The notes below the pieces were generated by a model. That model saw only the letters and a list, made by a program, of their open reading frames with translations, was not told where the DNA came from and did not search any database. Both the position numbers and the translations under genes were made by a program. Positions 42,899-51,612 of a stretch of DNA of 64,000 nt are shown piece after piece. Source of the stretch: Fodinicola acaciae (lineage in GTDB: Bacteria; Actinomycetota; Actinomycetes; Mycobacteriales; HKI-0501); contig NZ_WOTN01000002.1 of NCBI RefSeq assembly GCF_010993745.1, forward strand, positions 62,001-126,000. The letters run 5' to 3'. Every line of letters starts with the position of its first letter. Position 1 is the stretch's first letter.

Positions 42899-43908
42899 GA
42901 GATCGGCGCCGTGACCTCCGACGGTCGGCGGTCGGGACGCAGACCGCGCCACGCGGTGTGCCGCAACCGGCCGTCGGAGGTGAACTGGCGATATTCGACC
43001 TCGCCGACGATCGAGGGCCGGACCCACCGCGCGTCCTTGGCCCGGTCGCGCGGCACCTCGTTGGCAAACGGCGCCGTCCTACGGCTGATCGCTTCGAGTT
43101 TTCCTTGTAACTCAAGTAAAACGCGGTCCGAAAAGCCGGTGCCGACATCGCCGACATAGAGCAGGTCACCGGTGTCCGGGTGGTGCGCACCGAGCAGCAG
43201 CGCGCCGATCGTGCCGGCTCGGCGCCCCTGTCCCGACCGCCAGCCACCCACGATGACCTCCTGCGTCTGCGTCAGCGGAAACTTCAGCCATTCCTTGCTG
43301 CGCCGGCCAGGCACATACGCCGAGTCGCTGATTTTCCCGACCACACCCTCCAACCGCTGCTCGCGAGCGACATCCAGCAGACCCTGCGGTGTCAGGCCGG
43401 CGTCCGACAGCGCGGCATGGTCGTACGACGGCGGCACGGCGATCCGTCGCGGGTTGGCCGGCTCCAGTTTTTCCAGCAGCTTACGGCGTTCCGCGTACGG
43501 CTGGTCGAGCAGCGAGCGGTCGCCGAGCCGCAGGATGTCGAAGACGAAATAGCTGACCTTGGTGCGGCCGGTGCCGTGGTTCTGCAGCAGCATGAAGTCT
43601 GGCCGGCCGTTGGCGTCCAGGCCGACGATCTCGCCGTCGAGTACGCACGTCTGGCCGCCGTACGCCGGACCGACGGCGCCGTCGAGCTCGGGATAGGCGG
43701 CGGTGAAATCGTTGAGATTGCGGCTGTTCAGCGCCATCTCACCGGTCGGCGACAGCCGCATGATCGCGCGATAGCCGTCCGACTTGAACTCATAGCTCCA
43801 CCGCGCACTGGCCGGCATGGCCTGCTTCAGCTCAGCCGTCGCCGGTGTCGCGAGCATCGGCTCCACCGCGTCCGGTATGCCACGCGGATCCGCCTGCCGC
43901 CTTGCCAT
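42895..43908 (-). CDS. ATP-dependent DNA ligase (LigC/LigD-ligase type)
   Basis: 337 aa, ligase core only. Adenylation: EFKSDGYRAIMR (motif I, nucleophilic Lys), NSRNLND, LDGEIVGLD (motif III), FVFDILRLGDRSL (motif IIIa), EGVVGKISDS (motif IV) and KEWLKFPLTQTQEVIVGGW (motif V), followed by an OB-fold (VGDVGTGFSD). No polymerase or nuclease domain and no Ku gene nearby, so it resembles a stand-alone NHEJ/repair ligase of the LigC type. Confidence 0.88.
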   Translation of the reverse strand: MARRQADPRGIPDAVEPMLATPATAELKQAMPASARWSYEFKSDGYRAIMRLSPTGEMALNSRNLNDFTAAYPELDGAVGPAYGGQTCVLDGEIVGLDANGRPDFMLLQNHGTGRTKVSYFVFDILRLGDRSLLDQPYAERRKLLEKLEPANPRRIAVPPSYDHAALSDAGLTPQGLLDVAREQRLEGVVGKISDSAYVPGRRSKEWLKFPLTQTQEVIVGGWRSGQGRRAGTIGALLLGAHHPDTGDLLYVGDVGTGFSDRVLLELQGKLEAISRRTAPFANEVPRDRAKDARWVRPSIVGEVEYRQFTSDGRLRHTAWRGLRPDRRPSEVTAPIS

Positions 43909-43958
43909 CGTGCACGTCCCCCCAGGTCAACGCCGTTGTCCAGAGGGTACGCCGTTGG

Positions 43959-44339
43959 TCAGCCCTGGCGCGGCTCGAACAGCTCGACGAGGTTGCCGGC
44001 CGGGTCGGCGACCAGGATCTGCCGGCCGCCAGGACCGGACACCACGTCGGAGACGAAGTCGACGCCGGCGGCGCGCAGCCGGTCGATCTCCGCGTCGAGG
44101 TCGTCGGTGGCGAGGTTGATCCGGTTACGCCCGGCGTCGGCGTACGTCTCGGGCGTGGCTTTGGCTCCGGAGCTTCCCGGACCGGCCAGCAGCAGTCGCA
44201 GCGGCCCGCGGGTCACCGCGGCGAACGCCGGCGCGGAGATCTCCGGCGGCGCGAAGCCGAGGTGCGTGGTGTAGAAGTCGACCGCGGCTGGCACGTCGTC
44301 GACGATGTAGCGAACGCTCGCGACCTGGTCGGATGTCAT
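43959..44339 (-). CDS. VOC-family (glyoxalase-like) protein
   Basis: 126 aa with paired beta-alpha-beta-beta-beta units: VRYIVDDVPAAVDFYTTHLG and RINLATDDLDAEIDRLRAAG, ending ILVADPAGNLVELFEP. Glyoxalase, fosfomycin- or dioxygenase-type chemistry cannot be told apart. ATG overlaps the ArsR-ArsC stop (ATGA), so it is cotranscribed with that regulator and may take part in arsenic or organic-toxin handling (inference). Confidence 0.85.
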   Translation of the reverse strand: MTSDQVASVRYIVDDVPAAVDFYTTHLGFAPPEISAPAFAAVTRGPLRLLLAGPGSSGAKATPETYADAGRNRINLATDDLDAEIDRLRAAGVDFVSDVVSGPGGRQILVADPAGNLVELFEPRQG

Positions 44340-45079
44340 GATGTCGCCTCCTTGGCGAGGACGGGGATGAGGTGCCGGACACGCGTCTGGATGTCCGCGG
44401 CGGTCCGCCGATAGGCCGCGTACGTCCCCTCCCCGGCCGGGTCCGGCATGCTCCAGTGGAGGTGGCGCGGATGGCCGGGGAAGTCCGGACAGACCTCACG
44501 CACCTTGTCGCACAGCGTGACGACGAAGTCGAAACGGTGATCTGCCAGCGCATCGAGATGCCGCGGCCGCTGGTCGCCGATGTCGATGCCGAAGTCGTCG
44601 CGCAGCAGACGCACCGCATGCGGATGCACCTGCGGTTTCGGATTGCTGCCGGCGCTCGTCACGTCGACATGGTCGGTCGCTTGGCGTAACAGGGCTTCGG
44701 CGATCGGCGACCGGCCGCTGTTTCCGGTGCACGAAAACAAAACAGAGACCGTACGGGCCAGCACCGGTGGCGGCGACGGCGTGAGCTGGAGCGCCGGATG
44801 CAACGCTGGTCCGGTCGCGGTGAGCAGGCCGGCGCAGCGGTCGAGATCCAGGTGGTAATAGCTGTCTCTGCCGTCGAAGCTGCTGCGCCGCGCGGTCACC
44901 AGTCCGCCGTCGCGTAACAGCCGCAGATGGTATGAGATCAGGCTCTGCCGCTCACCGACGCTGTCCACCAGCTCGCGGACCCGGCGGTCACCGACGGCCA
45001 GCTCGGTCAGCAGCCGCCACCGCAGCGGATGTGCGCTGAGCTGCACAAACTCCGGGGCCGCTTGACCGTACGCCGTCAC
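44336..45079 (-). CDS. ArsR regulator-arsenate reductase (ArsC) fusion
   Basis: 247 aa. Residues 1-95: ArsR/SmtB winged helix (RWRLLTELAVGDRRVRELVD, RQSLISYHLRLLRDGGLV). Residues 108-247: low-molecular-weight phosphatase-type arsenate reductase with VLFSCTGNSGRSPIAEALL (C117 in the CxxNxxRS loop) and DFVVTLCDKVREVCPDFPG (resolving Cys pair). So sensing and arsenate reduction are on one chain. GTG start. The CATCAA-N6-TTGATG palindrome lies just upstream. No ArsB/Acr3 efflux gene is visible; the divergent gene is an APC permease. Confidence 0.88.
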   Translation of the reverse strand: MTAYGQAAPEFVQLSAHPLRWRLLTELAVGDRRVRELVDSVGERQSLISYHLRLLRDGGLVTARRSSFDGRDSYYHLDLDRCAGLLTATGPALHPALQLTPSPPPVLARTVSVLFSCTGNSGRSPIAEALLRQATDHVDVTSAGSNPKPQVHPHAVRLLRDDFGIDIGDQRPRHLDALADHRFDFVVTLCDKVREVCPDFPGHPRHLHWSMPDPAGEGTYAAYRRTAADIQTRVRHLIPVLAKEATS

Positions 45080-45092
45080 CTTGAGCAGGATA

Positions 45093-45110
45093 CATCAAAA
45101 CAGATTGATG
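45093..45110. promoter_or_regulatory. ArsR-type operator
   Basis: Perfect palindrome CATCAA-N6-TTGATG, the ATCAA-N6-TTGAT consensus of actinobacterial ArsR sites. It lies between the arsR-arsC fusion (45079) and the permease (45120), so both are probably controlled by the fusion protein. Confidence 0.85.
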
Positions 45111-45119
45111 GAGGTGCCG

Positions 45120-46340
45120 GTGACGACGCTGGCTCGGCGGCTCGGTCTCGGCGACGCCGTGGTGATCGGCCTGGGGTCGATGATCGGCGCCGGCGTCTTC
45201 GCGGCCTTCGGTCCGGCGGCGCGGGCGGCCGGCACCGGCCTGCTGATCGGCCTGGCGATCGCCGCCGTGATCGCATATTGCAACGCCACCGCCTCCGCGC
45301 AGCTGGCGGCCGCCTATCCGACCTCCGGCGGCACCTATGTCTATGGCCGCGAGCGCCTCGGCGACTGGTGGGGCTTCACCGCCGGATGGGGTTTTGTCGT
45401 AGGAAAAACCGCGTCCTGCGCGGCGATGGCGCTGACCTTCGCCACGTACGCGGTCCCCGGCCCGTGGTGGCTGCAGCGGCTGGTCGCGGTCGTCGCCGTC
45501 GTCGGCCTGGCGGCGCTGAATTACCGCGGTGTCACCAAAACAGCGCTGGTGACGCGGGTTTTGGTGGCGATCAGCGTGATCGCGCTGGCGGTCGTGGTGA
45601 TCGGCATCGCGGTGAGCGGTCAACCGAGTGCGGCCAATCTCGGATCGCTCGGGGTTGGTGGACCGTACGGCGTTTTGCAGGCAGCCGGCCTGATTTTCTT
45701 TGCGTTCGCCGGATACGCGCGCATCGCGACGATGGGTGAGGAGGTGCGCGATCCGGAGCGTACGATCCCTCGCGCCATCCCGGTCGCGCTGGCGATCACG
45801 GTCGTCATTTACCTGGTCGTCGCGGTCGCGGCTCTGCTGGCCATCGGACCGGACCGGCTCGCGGCCTCACCCGCGCCGCTGGCGACCGCGGTCGGCGTTG
45901 TGTTGTCGCCGGTCGTACGCGCCGGCGCCGCTTTCGCTGCTTTGGGCGCGCTGCTCGCCCTGATCGCCGGCATTGGCCGCACAACGCTGGCGATGGCGCG
46001 AAACCGCGACCTGCCAGGTTGGCTGGCGGCCGTACATCCACGCCATCGCGTGCCGCATCACGCGGAGATCGCGCTCGCGATCGTCGTGAGCGTCCTCGTG
46101 CTGGCTGGAGATTTACGTGGTGTCATTGGGTTTTCGTCGTTTGGCGTGCTGATCTATTACGCGATCGCCAACACCGCCGCATACACGCAGCCGGCCGAGC
46201 AGCGGCGTTGGCCGCGCGCTCTCAACGTCTTTGGCCTGATCGGTTGCCTCGTGCTGGTCGCTGCGCTGCCGTGGCAGTCGGTCGTCGCGGGTCTGGCGAT
46301 GTTCGCGGTCGGCCTGATCGGCCGTTTCGTGGTGAGATAG
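45120..46340 (+). CDS. APC-superfamily amino acid permease
   Basis: 406 aa, about 12 TM helices. VVIGLGSMIGAGVFAAFGPA is the APC TM1 signature; AYPTSGGTYVYGRERLGDWW and FAFAGYARIATMGEEVRDPE are further conserved blocks (TM6-7 region). The start GTG at 45120 follows GGAGG by five bases; an ATG at 45108 lies inside the ArsR palindrome and is less likely. Its link to the ArsR-type operator is unusual for an amino acid transporter. Confidence 0.87.
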   Translation: MTTLARRLGLGDAVVIGLGSMIGAGVFAAFGPAARAAGTGLLIGLAIAAVIAYCNATASAQLAAAYPTSGGTYVYGRERLGDWWGFTAGWGFVVGKTASCAAMALTFATYAVPGPWWLQRLVAVVAVVGLAALNYRGVTKTALVTRVLVAISVIALAVVVIGIAVSGQPSAANLGSLGVGGPYGVLQAAGLIFFAFAGYARIATMGEEVRDPERTIPRAIPVALAITVVIYLVVAVAALLAIGPDRLAASPAPLATAVGVVLSPVVRAGAAFAALGALLALIAGIGRTTLAMARNRDLPGWLAAVHPRHRVPHHAEIALAIVVSVLVLAGDLRGVIGFSSFGVLIYYAIANTAAYTQPAEQRRWPRALNVFGLIGCLVLVAALPWQSVVAGLAMFAVGLIGRFVVR

Positions 46341-46344
46341 GGCA

Positions 46345-47226
46345 ATGCGGGTCGTCATTGCCGGGTCGAGCGGGTTGATCGGCACCGCTCTGCGTCATGC
46401 GTATGAACGTGACGGTGACACGGTCACCCGGCTGGTCCGCCGGCCGCCGGCAGGTCCGGGCGAGCTGCGGTGGGATCCGGCGACACCTGATCCCGCGCTG
46501 GTCGCCGGCGCCGACGTGGTGATCAACCTGGCCGGCGCCGGCATCGGCGACCATCGCTGGACTCGTGACTATCGCGAGAAACTGCGCTCCAGCCGGCTTG
46601 TTGCCGCGCGTACGATCGCCGCCTCCGCGGCCGCCGCCGACCCGCCACCAGGTGTGCTGCTTTCCATGTCAGGCATCAGGTTCTATGGCATCGACCGCGG
46701 CGACGAGCCGCTCACCGAGGACAGCACGCCAGGCGATGTTGGCTTGCTGACGACGATCGCGCGCGAGTGGGAGGTCGTCGGCGAGGCGGCCGGCGTACGC
46801 ACGTGTTTCCTGCGAACCGGCCTGGTGATGAGCCGCCACGGTGGCCTGCTGCCGCCGCTGCTGCGGCTCAACCGGCTCGGCGTGAGTCCGTGTTTCTGGT
46901 CGGGAAACGAGCGCTGGAGTTGCCTGTCGCTGACCGACGCGATCCGCGCGATCCGTTTCCTGGCAACGAATGCGGATGCGTCCGGACCGTACAACATCTC
47001 GGCGCCGGAGCCACCGCCCAACCGTGAGCTGATGCGCGTGCTGGCGGCGGCGACCGGCGCACGCGTACGCGTCCGGCTGCCGGCACCGGTTTTGCGGGTG
47101 ATGTTGGGAAAGATGGCCGACGAGGTGTTCGGCAGCCTGCGGGTCATGCCACGCCGGCTCCACCAGGCCGGCTTCGATTTTCGTCATCCGGACGCCAAAG
47201 CGATCGTCCGAGCCGCTCTCGAATGA
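46345..47226 (+). CDS. TIGR01777-family epimerase/SDR protein
   Basis: 293 aa atypical SDR. VVIAGSSGLIGTAL (NADP loop), VINLAGAGIGDHRWTRDYRE, LSMSGIRFYG (family SGxxxYG variant), FLRTGLVMSRHGGLL and SCLSLTDAIRAIRFL are its usual blocks. Physiological substrate unknown. Starts 4 bp after the permease stop, so probably cotranscribed. The last 83 bp overlap the convergent SGNH gene. Confidence 0.88.
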   Translation: MRVVIAGSSGLIGTALRHAYERDGDTVTRLVRRPPAGPGELRWDPATPDPALVAGADVVINLAGAGIGDHRWTRDYREKLRSSRLVAARTIAASAAAADPPPGVLLSMSGIRFYGIDRGDEPLTEDSTPGDVGLLTTIAREWEVVGEAAGVRTCFLRTGLVMSRHGGLLPPLLRLNRLGVSPCFWSGNERWSCLSLTDAIRAIRFLATNADASGPYNISAPEPPPNRELMRVLAAATGARVRVRLPAPVLRVMLGKMADEVFGSLRVMPRRLHQAGFDFRHPDAKAIVRAALE

Positions 47227-48244
47227 GCCGAGCGGCTCGTTTTCCCATGCGTACGTGCGCGGCCGGGTCAGGATGGATGCCGTCCGGCAGCGCCTCCGCC
47301 TCTTCCGCGCTCAGCAGCTCACGCCCGTCGAGATAGTGCAGTGCTGAGTCCGCGCGGAGATCGACAATCCCAGCGATGAGCGTGCGTACGCTCGTCAATG
47401 TCAACGCCCCATCGCCATTCGTGCCGGCCGCGTGTCGGCGGCCGGTTTCCGGATCGAGCACCGTCGGACCGGAGGTGTTCTCCAGCTCGGAAAACGGGGT
47501 CGGCGAGACGACGATGACCGGCGTGTGCGGATGCCCGTCGCGGATCGTGTCCAGAAATCCGTGCAGCGCCGGCACAAAAGTGCGCTCGCGCATCGCCGCT
47601 TCGCCGACGATGTTGATGCCGACCTTCAGTGTCACCAGGTCGGCCGGCGTGTCGCGGATGGCCCGCGCGACCTCCGGATCGAGCATGGCGCTGCCGGCAA
47701 AACCGAGGTTGGTCAACGCCGCGCCGGTCGTCAGTGCGGCGATCGCCGGCCAGGTCAGGGTCGGCGCCGGTGCCTCCAGACCATGGCTGATCGATGAGCC
47801 GTAATGCAGCCACGCCAGGCCAGTCGGTGGAGTCGGTGCGAGCAGCGGCGCATCGGCGTCGACCGTACGCAGCTCGACAATCGCGTTGTGTGGCAACCAA
47901 ATCTCGACATCCTTCTCGCCGGCCGGCAGATCGTCGAAACGGACGATCTCCGTGGCCGGGACGCGAGCGAGGATGTTGCCGTCCACGGCAAGGTCGAACA
48001 TCGCCGGCTGCTGACCGTCTGGCATGACCGGCAGGGTGACGTGCGCGCCGAGCGCCAACGACCGTGCCGCCGTACGCAGCCGCAGCCGGACCCCGGCCGC
48101 CTGCGCGACCACCAGATCCATCAAACGGTCACACAGTCGCGGCCGCGTCCAGGCCGGCAGCCGGCGCGGCCGTACGCCGGTCGGCGTGCGTTCGAGGTCG
48201 AGCGCGCCGAGGATCATGACGTGGTCGTGCGGCAGGTGAATCAT
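47144..48244 (-). CDS. SGNH/GDSL-type esterase with N-terminal beta domain
   Basis: 366 aa. Residues about 1-165 form a jelly-roll-like beta domain (FDLAVDGNILARVPATEIVR, EIWLPHNAIVELRTVD). Catalytic part: block I WLHYGSSISHG (GSS for GDS), block II NLGFAGSAML, block III LVTLKVGINIVG (Asn), block V LPDGIHPDPAAH (Asp-His). Carbohydrate or acyl ester substrate is likely. ATG overlaps the MFS stop (ATGA). The 3' end overlaps the convergent gene by 83 bp, which is long for coding overlap. Confidence 0.82.
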   Translation of the reverse strand: MIHLPHDHVMILGALDLERTPTGVRPRRLPAWTRPRLCDRLMDLVVAQAAGVRLRLRTAARSLALGAHVTLPVMPDGQQPAMFDLAVDGNILARVPATEIVRFDDLPAGEKDVEIWLPHNAIVELRTVDADAPLLAPTPPTGLAWLHYGSSISHGLEAPAPTLTWPAIAALTTGAALTNLGFAGSAMLDPEVARAIRDTPADLVTLKVGINIVGEAAMRERTFVPALHGFLDTIRDGHPHTPVIVVSPTPFSELENTSGPTVLDPETGRRHAAGTNGDGALTLTSVRTLIAGIVDLRADSALHYLDGRELLSAEEAEALPDGIHPDPAAHVRMGKRAARLIRERLGRSLWRPDDENRSRPGGAGVA

Positions 48245-49626
48245 GCCAGCTCCAGATAGGTGGCCGCCGGTTGCAGCGGGCCGTTGCGAAAGAGGAGGGC
48301 GGCCAATACAGCTGTGGCCGCGAAAACGCCGGCGGCGGTCCAGAAAACCACGTGATAGCTGGCAAGAGTCGCTCCGGCGAACGTCGTGGCGAGCGAGCTG
48401 AACACGGCCGTGCCGACGGATCCGCCGATTTGTTGCGCGGTGTTGACCATGGCGGAGGCCACTCCGGCCTCGTCCGGCTCGACACCACTGGTCGCGGCGT
48501 TTTGCACTGGACCGAAAATCAGTCCGAATCCGACACCGGTGACCAGCAGCGCCGGCAGGACCGCGCTGACATAGCTGGAGGTGGCACCGATTCCGGTCAG
48601 CATCGCCATGCCGATCGCGGCGAGCACACATCCGATCGGGACGAGCGGCCGCGGTCCGGTCCGCGGCAGCAGCACCGATCCGGAGAAGACCGCGCCGGCC
48701 ATCACCAGGCCGATCATCGGCAGGAAGGCCGCGCCGGCCTGGATCGGGGTGAATCCGAGCGTGTCCTGCAGATAGTAGGTGAGAAACAGGAAAACCGCGA
48801 ACATGCCGGTGCCGGAGATGCCGACCGAGAGATATGCCGTGCCGCGTACGCGATCCAGGATCACGCCGAGCGGCAGCAGCGGATGGCTGACGCGGCGTTG
48901 GATCAGCACGAAAACCGCAATGAGCACCACACCCGCGACCACCGGGCCGAGCACGCCGATGCTCTGCCAGCCGTGCGTTTCGGCGTTGCCGAGGCCATAA
49001 ACGATGCCGACCAGGCCGAGCACCGCAGTGACCGTGCCGGCGAGGTCAAACCGTACGCGCCGCGGCTGGGCGCCGTCGCGAAGCACCGCCAGCGCACCGA
49101 AAAACGCGACCGCGGCGATGATGATGTTGACGTACAGGCACCATCGCCACGACAGATGCTGTGTGAGTACGCCGCCGAGCAAAAGTCCGAGCGCGCCACC
49201 GGCACCAGACACCGCACCGAAGATGCCGAAAGCGCGGCCGCGTTCACGCGCGTCGTCGGCGAATGTCACCGACACCAAAGACAACGCCGCTGGTGCGAGC
49301 AGCGCGCCGAAGGCACCTTGAGCGACCCGCGCGATGAGCAGCAGCGCGAAATCGCCAGCCGCGCCACCGATCGCCGATGCTATGGCAAATCCGGTGACGC
49401 CGGCGAGAAACATCCGCCTGCGGCCGAAGAAATCCGAGAGCCGGCCGCCGAGGAGCAGCAGGCTGCCAAACGCGAGCGCATAGCCGGTCACGATCCATTG
49501 CCTGTCGTCAATGGAAAAGCGCAGATCGTGTTGCGCCGAGGGCAGCGCGATGTTGACGATGGTCGAGTCGAGGACGACCATCAGCTGCGCCAGGCTCAGG
49601 ACGATCAGGGCCACCCAGCGGTTCAT
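48241..49626 (-). CDS. MFS drug transporter, DHA2 (14-TM) family
   Basis: 461 aa, about 14 TM helices. LMVVLDSTIVNIALPSAQHD (motif D1 of EmrB/QacA type), GGRLSDFFGRRRMFLAG (motif A) and GAVSGAGGALGLLLGGVLTQ (motif C, antiporter) are clear. Probable proton-driven multidrug efflux. Operon with the MDR oxidoreductase (overlap 49623-49626) and SGNH esterase, divergent from a TetR gene. Confidence 0.9.
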   Translation of the reverse strand: MNRWVALIVLSLAQLMVVLDSTIVNIALPSAQHDLRFSIDDRQWIVTGYALAFGSLLLLGGRLSDFFGRRRMFLAGVTGFAIASAIGGAAGDFALLLIARVAQGAFGALLAPAALSLVSVTFADDARERGRAFGIFGAVSGAGGALGLLLGGVLTQHLSWRWCLYVNIIIAAVAFFGALAVLRDGAQPRRVRFDLAGTVTAVLGLVGIVYGLGNAETHGWQSIGVLGPVVAGVVLIAVFVLIQRRVSHPLLPLGVILDRVRGTAYLSVGISGTGMFAVFLFLTYYLQDTLGFTPIQAGAAFLPMIGLVMAGAVFSGSVLLPRTGPRPLVPIGCVLAAIGMAMLTGIGATSSYVSAVLPALLVTGVGFGLIFGPVQNAATSGVEPDEAGVASAMVNTAQQIGGSVGTAVFSSLATTFAGATLASYHVVFWTAAGVFAATAVLAALLFRNGPLQPAATYLELA

Positions 49627-50522
49627 CGGTCACCGACCAGGATGACGAGTTTTCCGCGCACCTGCCCGCTTTCGCCGGCGCGGTGTGCCTCCGCGACCTC
49701 GGCCAGCGGAAATGTCTTTCCGACCGGGATCGACCAGCCGCAGGGCTCGATCAGCTTGAGTGAGTAGAGCGCGCGGCCTTCGTCGCCTTTGCTGAAACGT
49801 ACGCCATGCTGTTGTGCGCCATCGAAGTCGGCGATCGTGATGACGCGTCGTGCGTCTCCGGTGAGCTCGATGAGCTCGGGCAGGACGCCGTTGCCGGCGA
49901 CATCAAGCGCGTGGTCGACGGATGCGATCGCGCGTACGCGGTCGGCCATGCCGTCTCCGTACGCGACCGGTTCGGCGCCGAGAGACCGGACCGCGTCATG
50001 GCTGGCCGGACCGCAGGTGCCGATCACGCGTACGCCTCGTGACACCGCGATCTGGACCGCGGCGCGGCCGATGCTGCCCGAAGCCCCGTTGACGAGCAAC
50101 GTGCTGCCGCTCTGGACCCCGAGCTGGTCGAGCGCACGCGCGGCCGTCTCGACCGCGACCGGCAGCGCGGCGGCCGCGGCGAAGTCGAGCGAGGGCGGGA
50201 TCGGCGCATACCAGGCCAACACCGCCAGCTCGGCCTGCGCGGCGCCGGTGGTGTCGAAGCCGAACACGCGATCGCCGACGCGTACGTCCGTCACGCCGTC
50301 GCCGAGCTCGTCGACGACGCCGGCCGCCTCGTGCCCCATGGTCTGCGGCAGCTGCTGGTCCATCAGACCCTGCCGCTTCTTCCAGTCGCTCGCGTTGACG
50401 CCGGCCGCTCTGACCGCGACGCGGACCTGGCCGGGACCCGGACGCGGCTCCGGAAGCTCCACGATCTCCAGGACCTCCGGACCGCCGAACCTGCTGAACC
50501 GTGCTGCCTTCATGAGTGTCAT
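49623..50522 (-). CDS. NADP-dependent quinone-oxidoreductase-like MDR protein
   Basis: 299 aa zinc-independent medium-chain dehydrogenase. GPGQVRVAVRAAGVNASDWK, MGHEAAGVVDELGDGVTDVR and LVNGASGSIGRAAVQIAVSR (NADP loop) are characteristic of the quinone reductase/zeta-crystallin branch; no structural zinc Cys cluster. ATG at 50522 or 50513. Head of the MDR-MFS-SGNH operon, probably repressed by the divergent TetR. Confidence 0.9.
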   Translation of the reverse strand: MTLMKAARFSRFGGPEVLEIVELPEPRPGPGQVRVAVRAAGVNASDWKKRQGLMDQQLPQTMGHEAAGVVDELGDGVTDVRVGDRVFGFDTTGAAQAELAVLAWYAPIPPSLDFAAAAALPVAVETAARALDQLGVQSGSTLLVNGASGSIGRAAVQIAVSRGVRVIGTCGPASHDAVRSLGAEPVAYGDGMADRVRAIASVDHALDVAGNGVLPELIELTGDARRVITIADFDGAQQHGVRFSKGDEGRALYSLKLIEPCGWSIPVGKTFPLAEVAEAHRAGESGQVRGKLVILVGDR

Positions 50523-50555
50523 GCCATGGAGCGTACGCCATTTTTAGAGTCAGCT

Positions 50556-50572
50556 CCAAGTTTGTGGCTTGG
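50556..50572. promoter_or_regulatory. Candidate TetR operator
   Basis: CCAAG-N7-CTTGG in the 62-bp gap between the divergent MDR and TetR genes. Confidence 0.45.
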
Positions 50573-50584
50573 TACACTTCCGGC

Positions 50585-51196
50585 GTGGCTCGACTCCGTG
50601 ACCTCAAGAAGGCGCGTACGCACCGGCACATCGCTGACACGGCGGCTCGGCTGTTCGCCGAGCGCGGCTACGAGGCGGTGACGGTCAGTGAGATCGCGCG
50701 CGCGGCGGAGGTGGCCGAGCAGACGCTCTACAACTACTTCCCCAGCAAGGAACAGCTGGTCACCGACCGTGAGCAGCAGATTCAGGACCGGTTGAGCGAG
50801 CTGATCCGTACGCGGCCGGCGGGGACCAGTCCGGCGGCGGCGATCCGCGACTTCGTCCTGCAGCAGACGGTGTTGGACACGCACGGCCTGCCGGCGGAGG
50901 CCGCGCGCGGCACTCTCGGTTATCTGGCCGCCATCAGCCCGACGGTCAACCGGCTGGCTCTGGAGCTGACCGACCGCCTGGCCACCGCGCTGGCCGCCGC
51001 CATCAGCGACACGACGCCGATCGCGCCGGAAATCGCGCGGCTGCAAGGCATCGCGCTGGCCGGCGTCTTCCAGATCGTCATCCGTGAGTCGGGCCGGCGC
51101 ATCCGCGACGGCGAGTCGCCCGCCGCGATCACCGACGCGCTGCACCGCGAGGTCTCGAACATCCTGACCGAGCTGGAGCGCTGGACGGCCGCCTAG
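50585..51196 (+). CDS. TetR-family regulator of the MDR-MFS operon
   Basis: 203 aa, GTG start (VARLRDLKKARTHRHIADTA). HTH: ARLFAERGYEAVTVSEIARA, AEVAEQTLYNYFPSKEQLV. C-terminal TetR domain not assigned. The upstream extension of the frame crosses the divergent operator and is rejected. A 7-bp GC hairpin (51206-51224) follows the stop. Confidence 0.87.
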   Translation: MARLRDLKKARTHRHIADTAARLFAERGYEAVTVSEIARAAEVAEQTLYNYFPSKEQLVTDREQQIQDRLSELIRTRPAGTSPAAAIRDFVLQQTVLDTHGLPAEAARGTLGYLAAISPTVNRLALELTDRLATALAAAISDTTPIAPEIARLQGIALAGVFQIVIRESGRRIRDGESPAAITDALHREVSNILTELERWTAA

Positions 51197-51290
51197 CGCA
51201 TGATCGCCGCGCGACCGGCGCGGCTCGGCATAGCGCCGACCCCGCAGCAGGCCACCTCATGATCTTGAGAATGGCCTGGTCACGTCGTGG

Positions 51291-51364
51291 AGCCGCCTCG
51301 GGGAATCGAACCCCGGACCTACGCATTACGAGTGCGTCGCTCTGGCCGACTGAGCTAAGGCGGC
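51291..51364 (-). tRNA. tRNA-Thr (CGU anticodon)
   Basis: 74-nt cloverleaf without encoded CCA. Acceptor GCCGCCT/AGGCGGC, D arm GCTC/GAGC, anticodon stem ACGCA/TGCGT with loop CTCGTAA (CGT), variable AGGTC, T arm CGGGG/CCCCG with TTCGAAT, discriminator T. The right-hand (5') half is duplicated at 55428. Confidence 0.96.
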
Positions 51365-51515
51365 ACGGTACTAGCCCGTGCCAGCGAGTGTAACGGAGTA
51401 CCAGTTTGTCCAGGTGAACCGGGGTCTGCGGCTCGGGGTGGCTCGCTCAGCCGTACCAATGCGTACCAACGCGTATCGCCTGGTTATAGAACCTCTGGGC
51501 ACACTTCGGGCGCAC
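51329..51515. repeat. att-like direct repeat, copy A (5' half of tRNA plus upstream)
   Basis: From the anticodon loop rightward, this segment matches 55428-55620 in the same orientation. Identical blocks include CTGGCCGACTGAGCTAAGGC, CAGTTTGTCCAGGTGAACCG and GGTTATAGAACCTCTGGGCA, separated by scattered mismatches. It contains two CGTACCAAxG units. Confidence 0.85.
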
Positions 51516-51612
51516 AAACGGAACGGACCACCTCGTTTGTTGTCGTCGTTTCGGATCGGAAATCCTGCGGTTCTGGGACGTGCGGTTGTCTCGCTGTCTC
51601 GCGGCACGGTTC

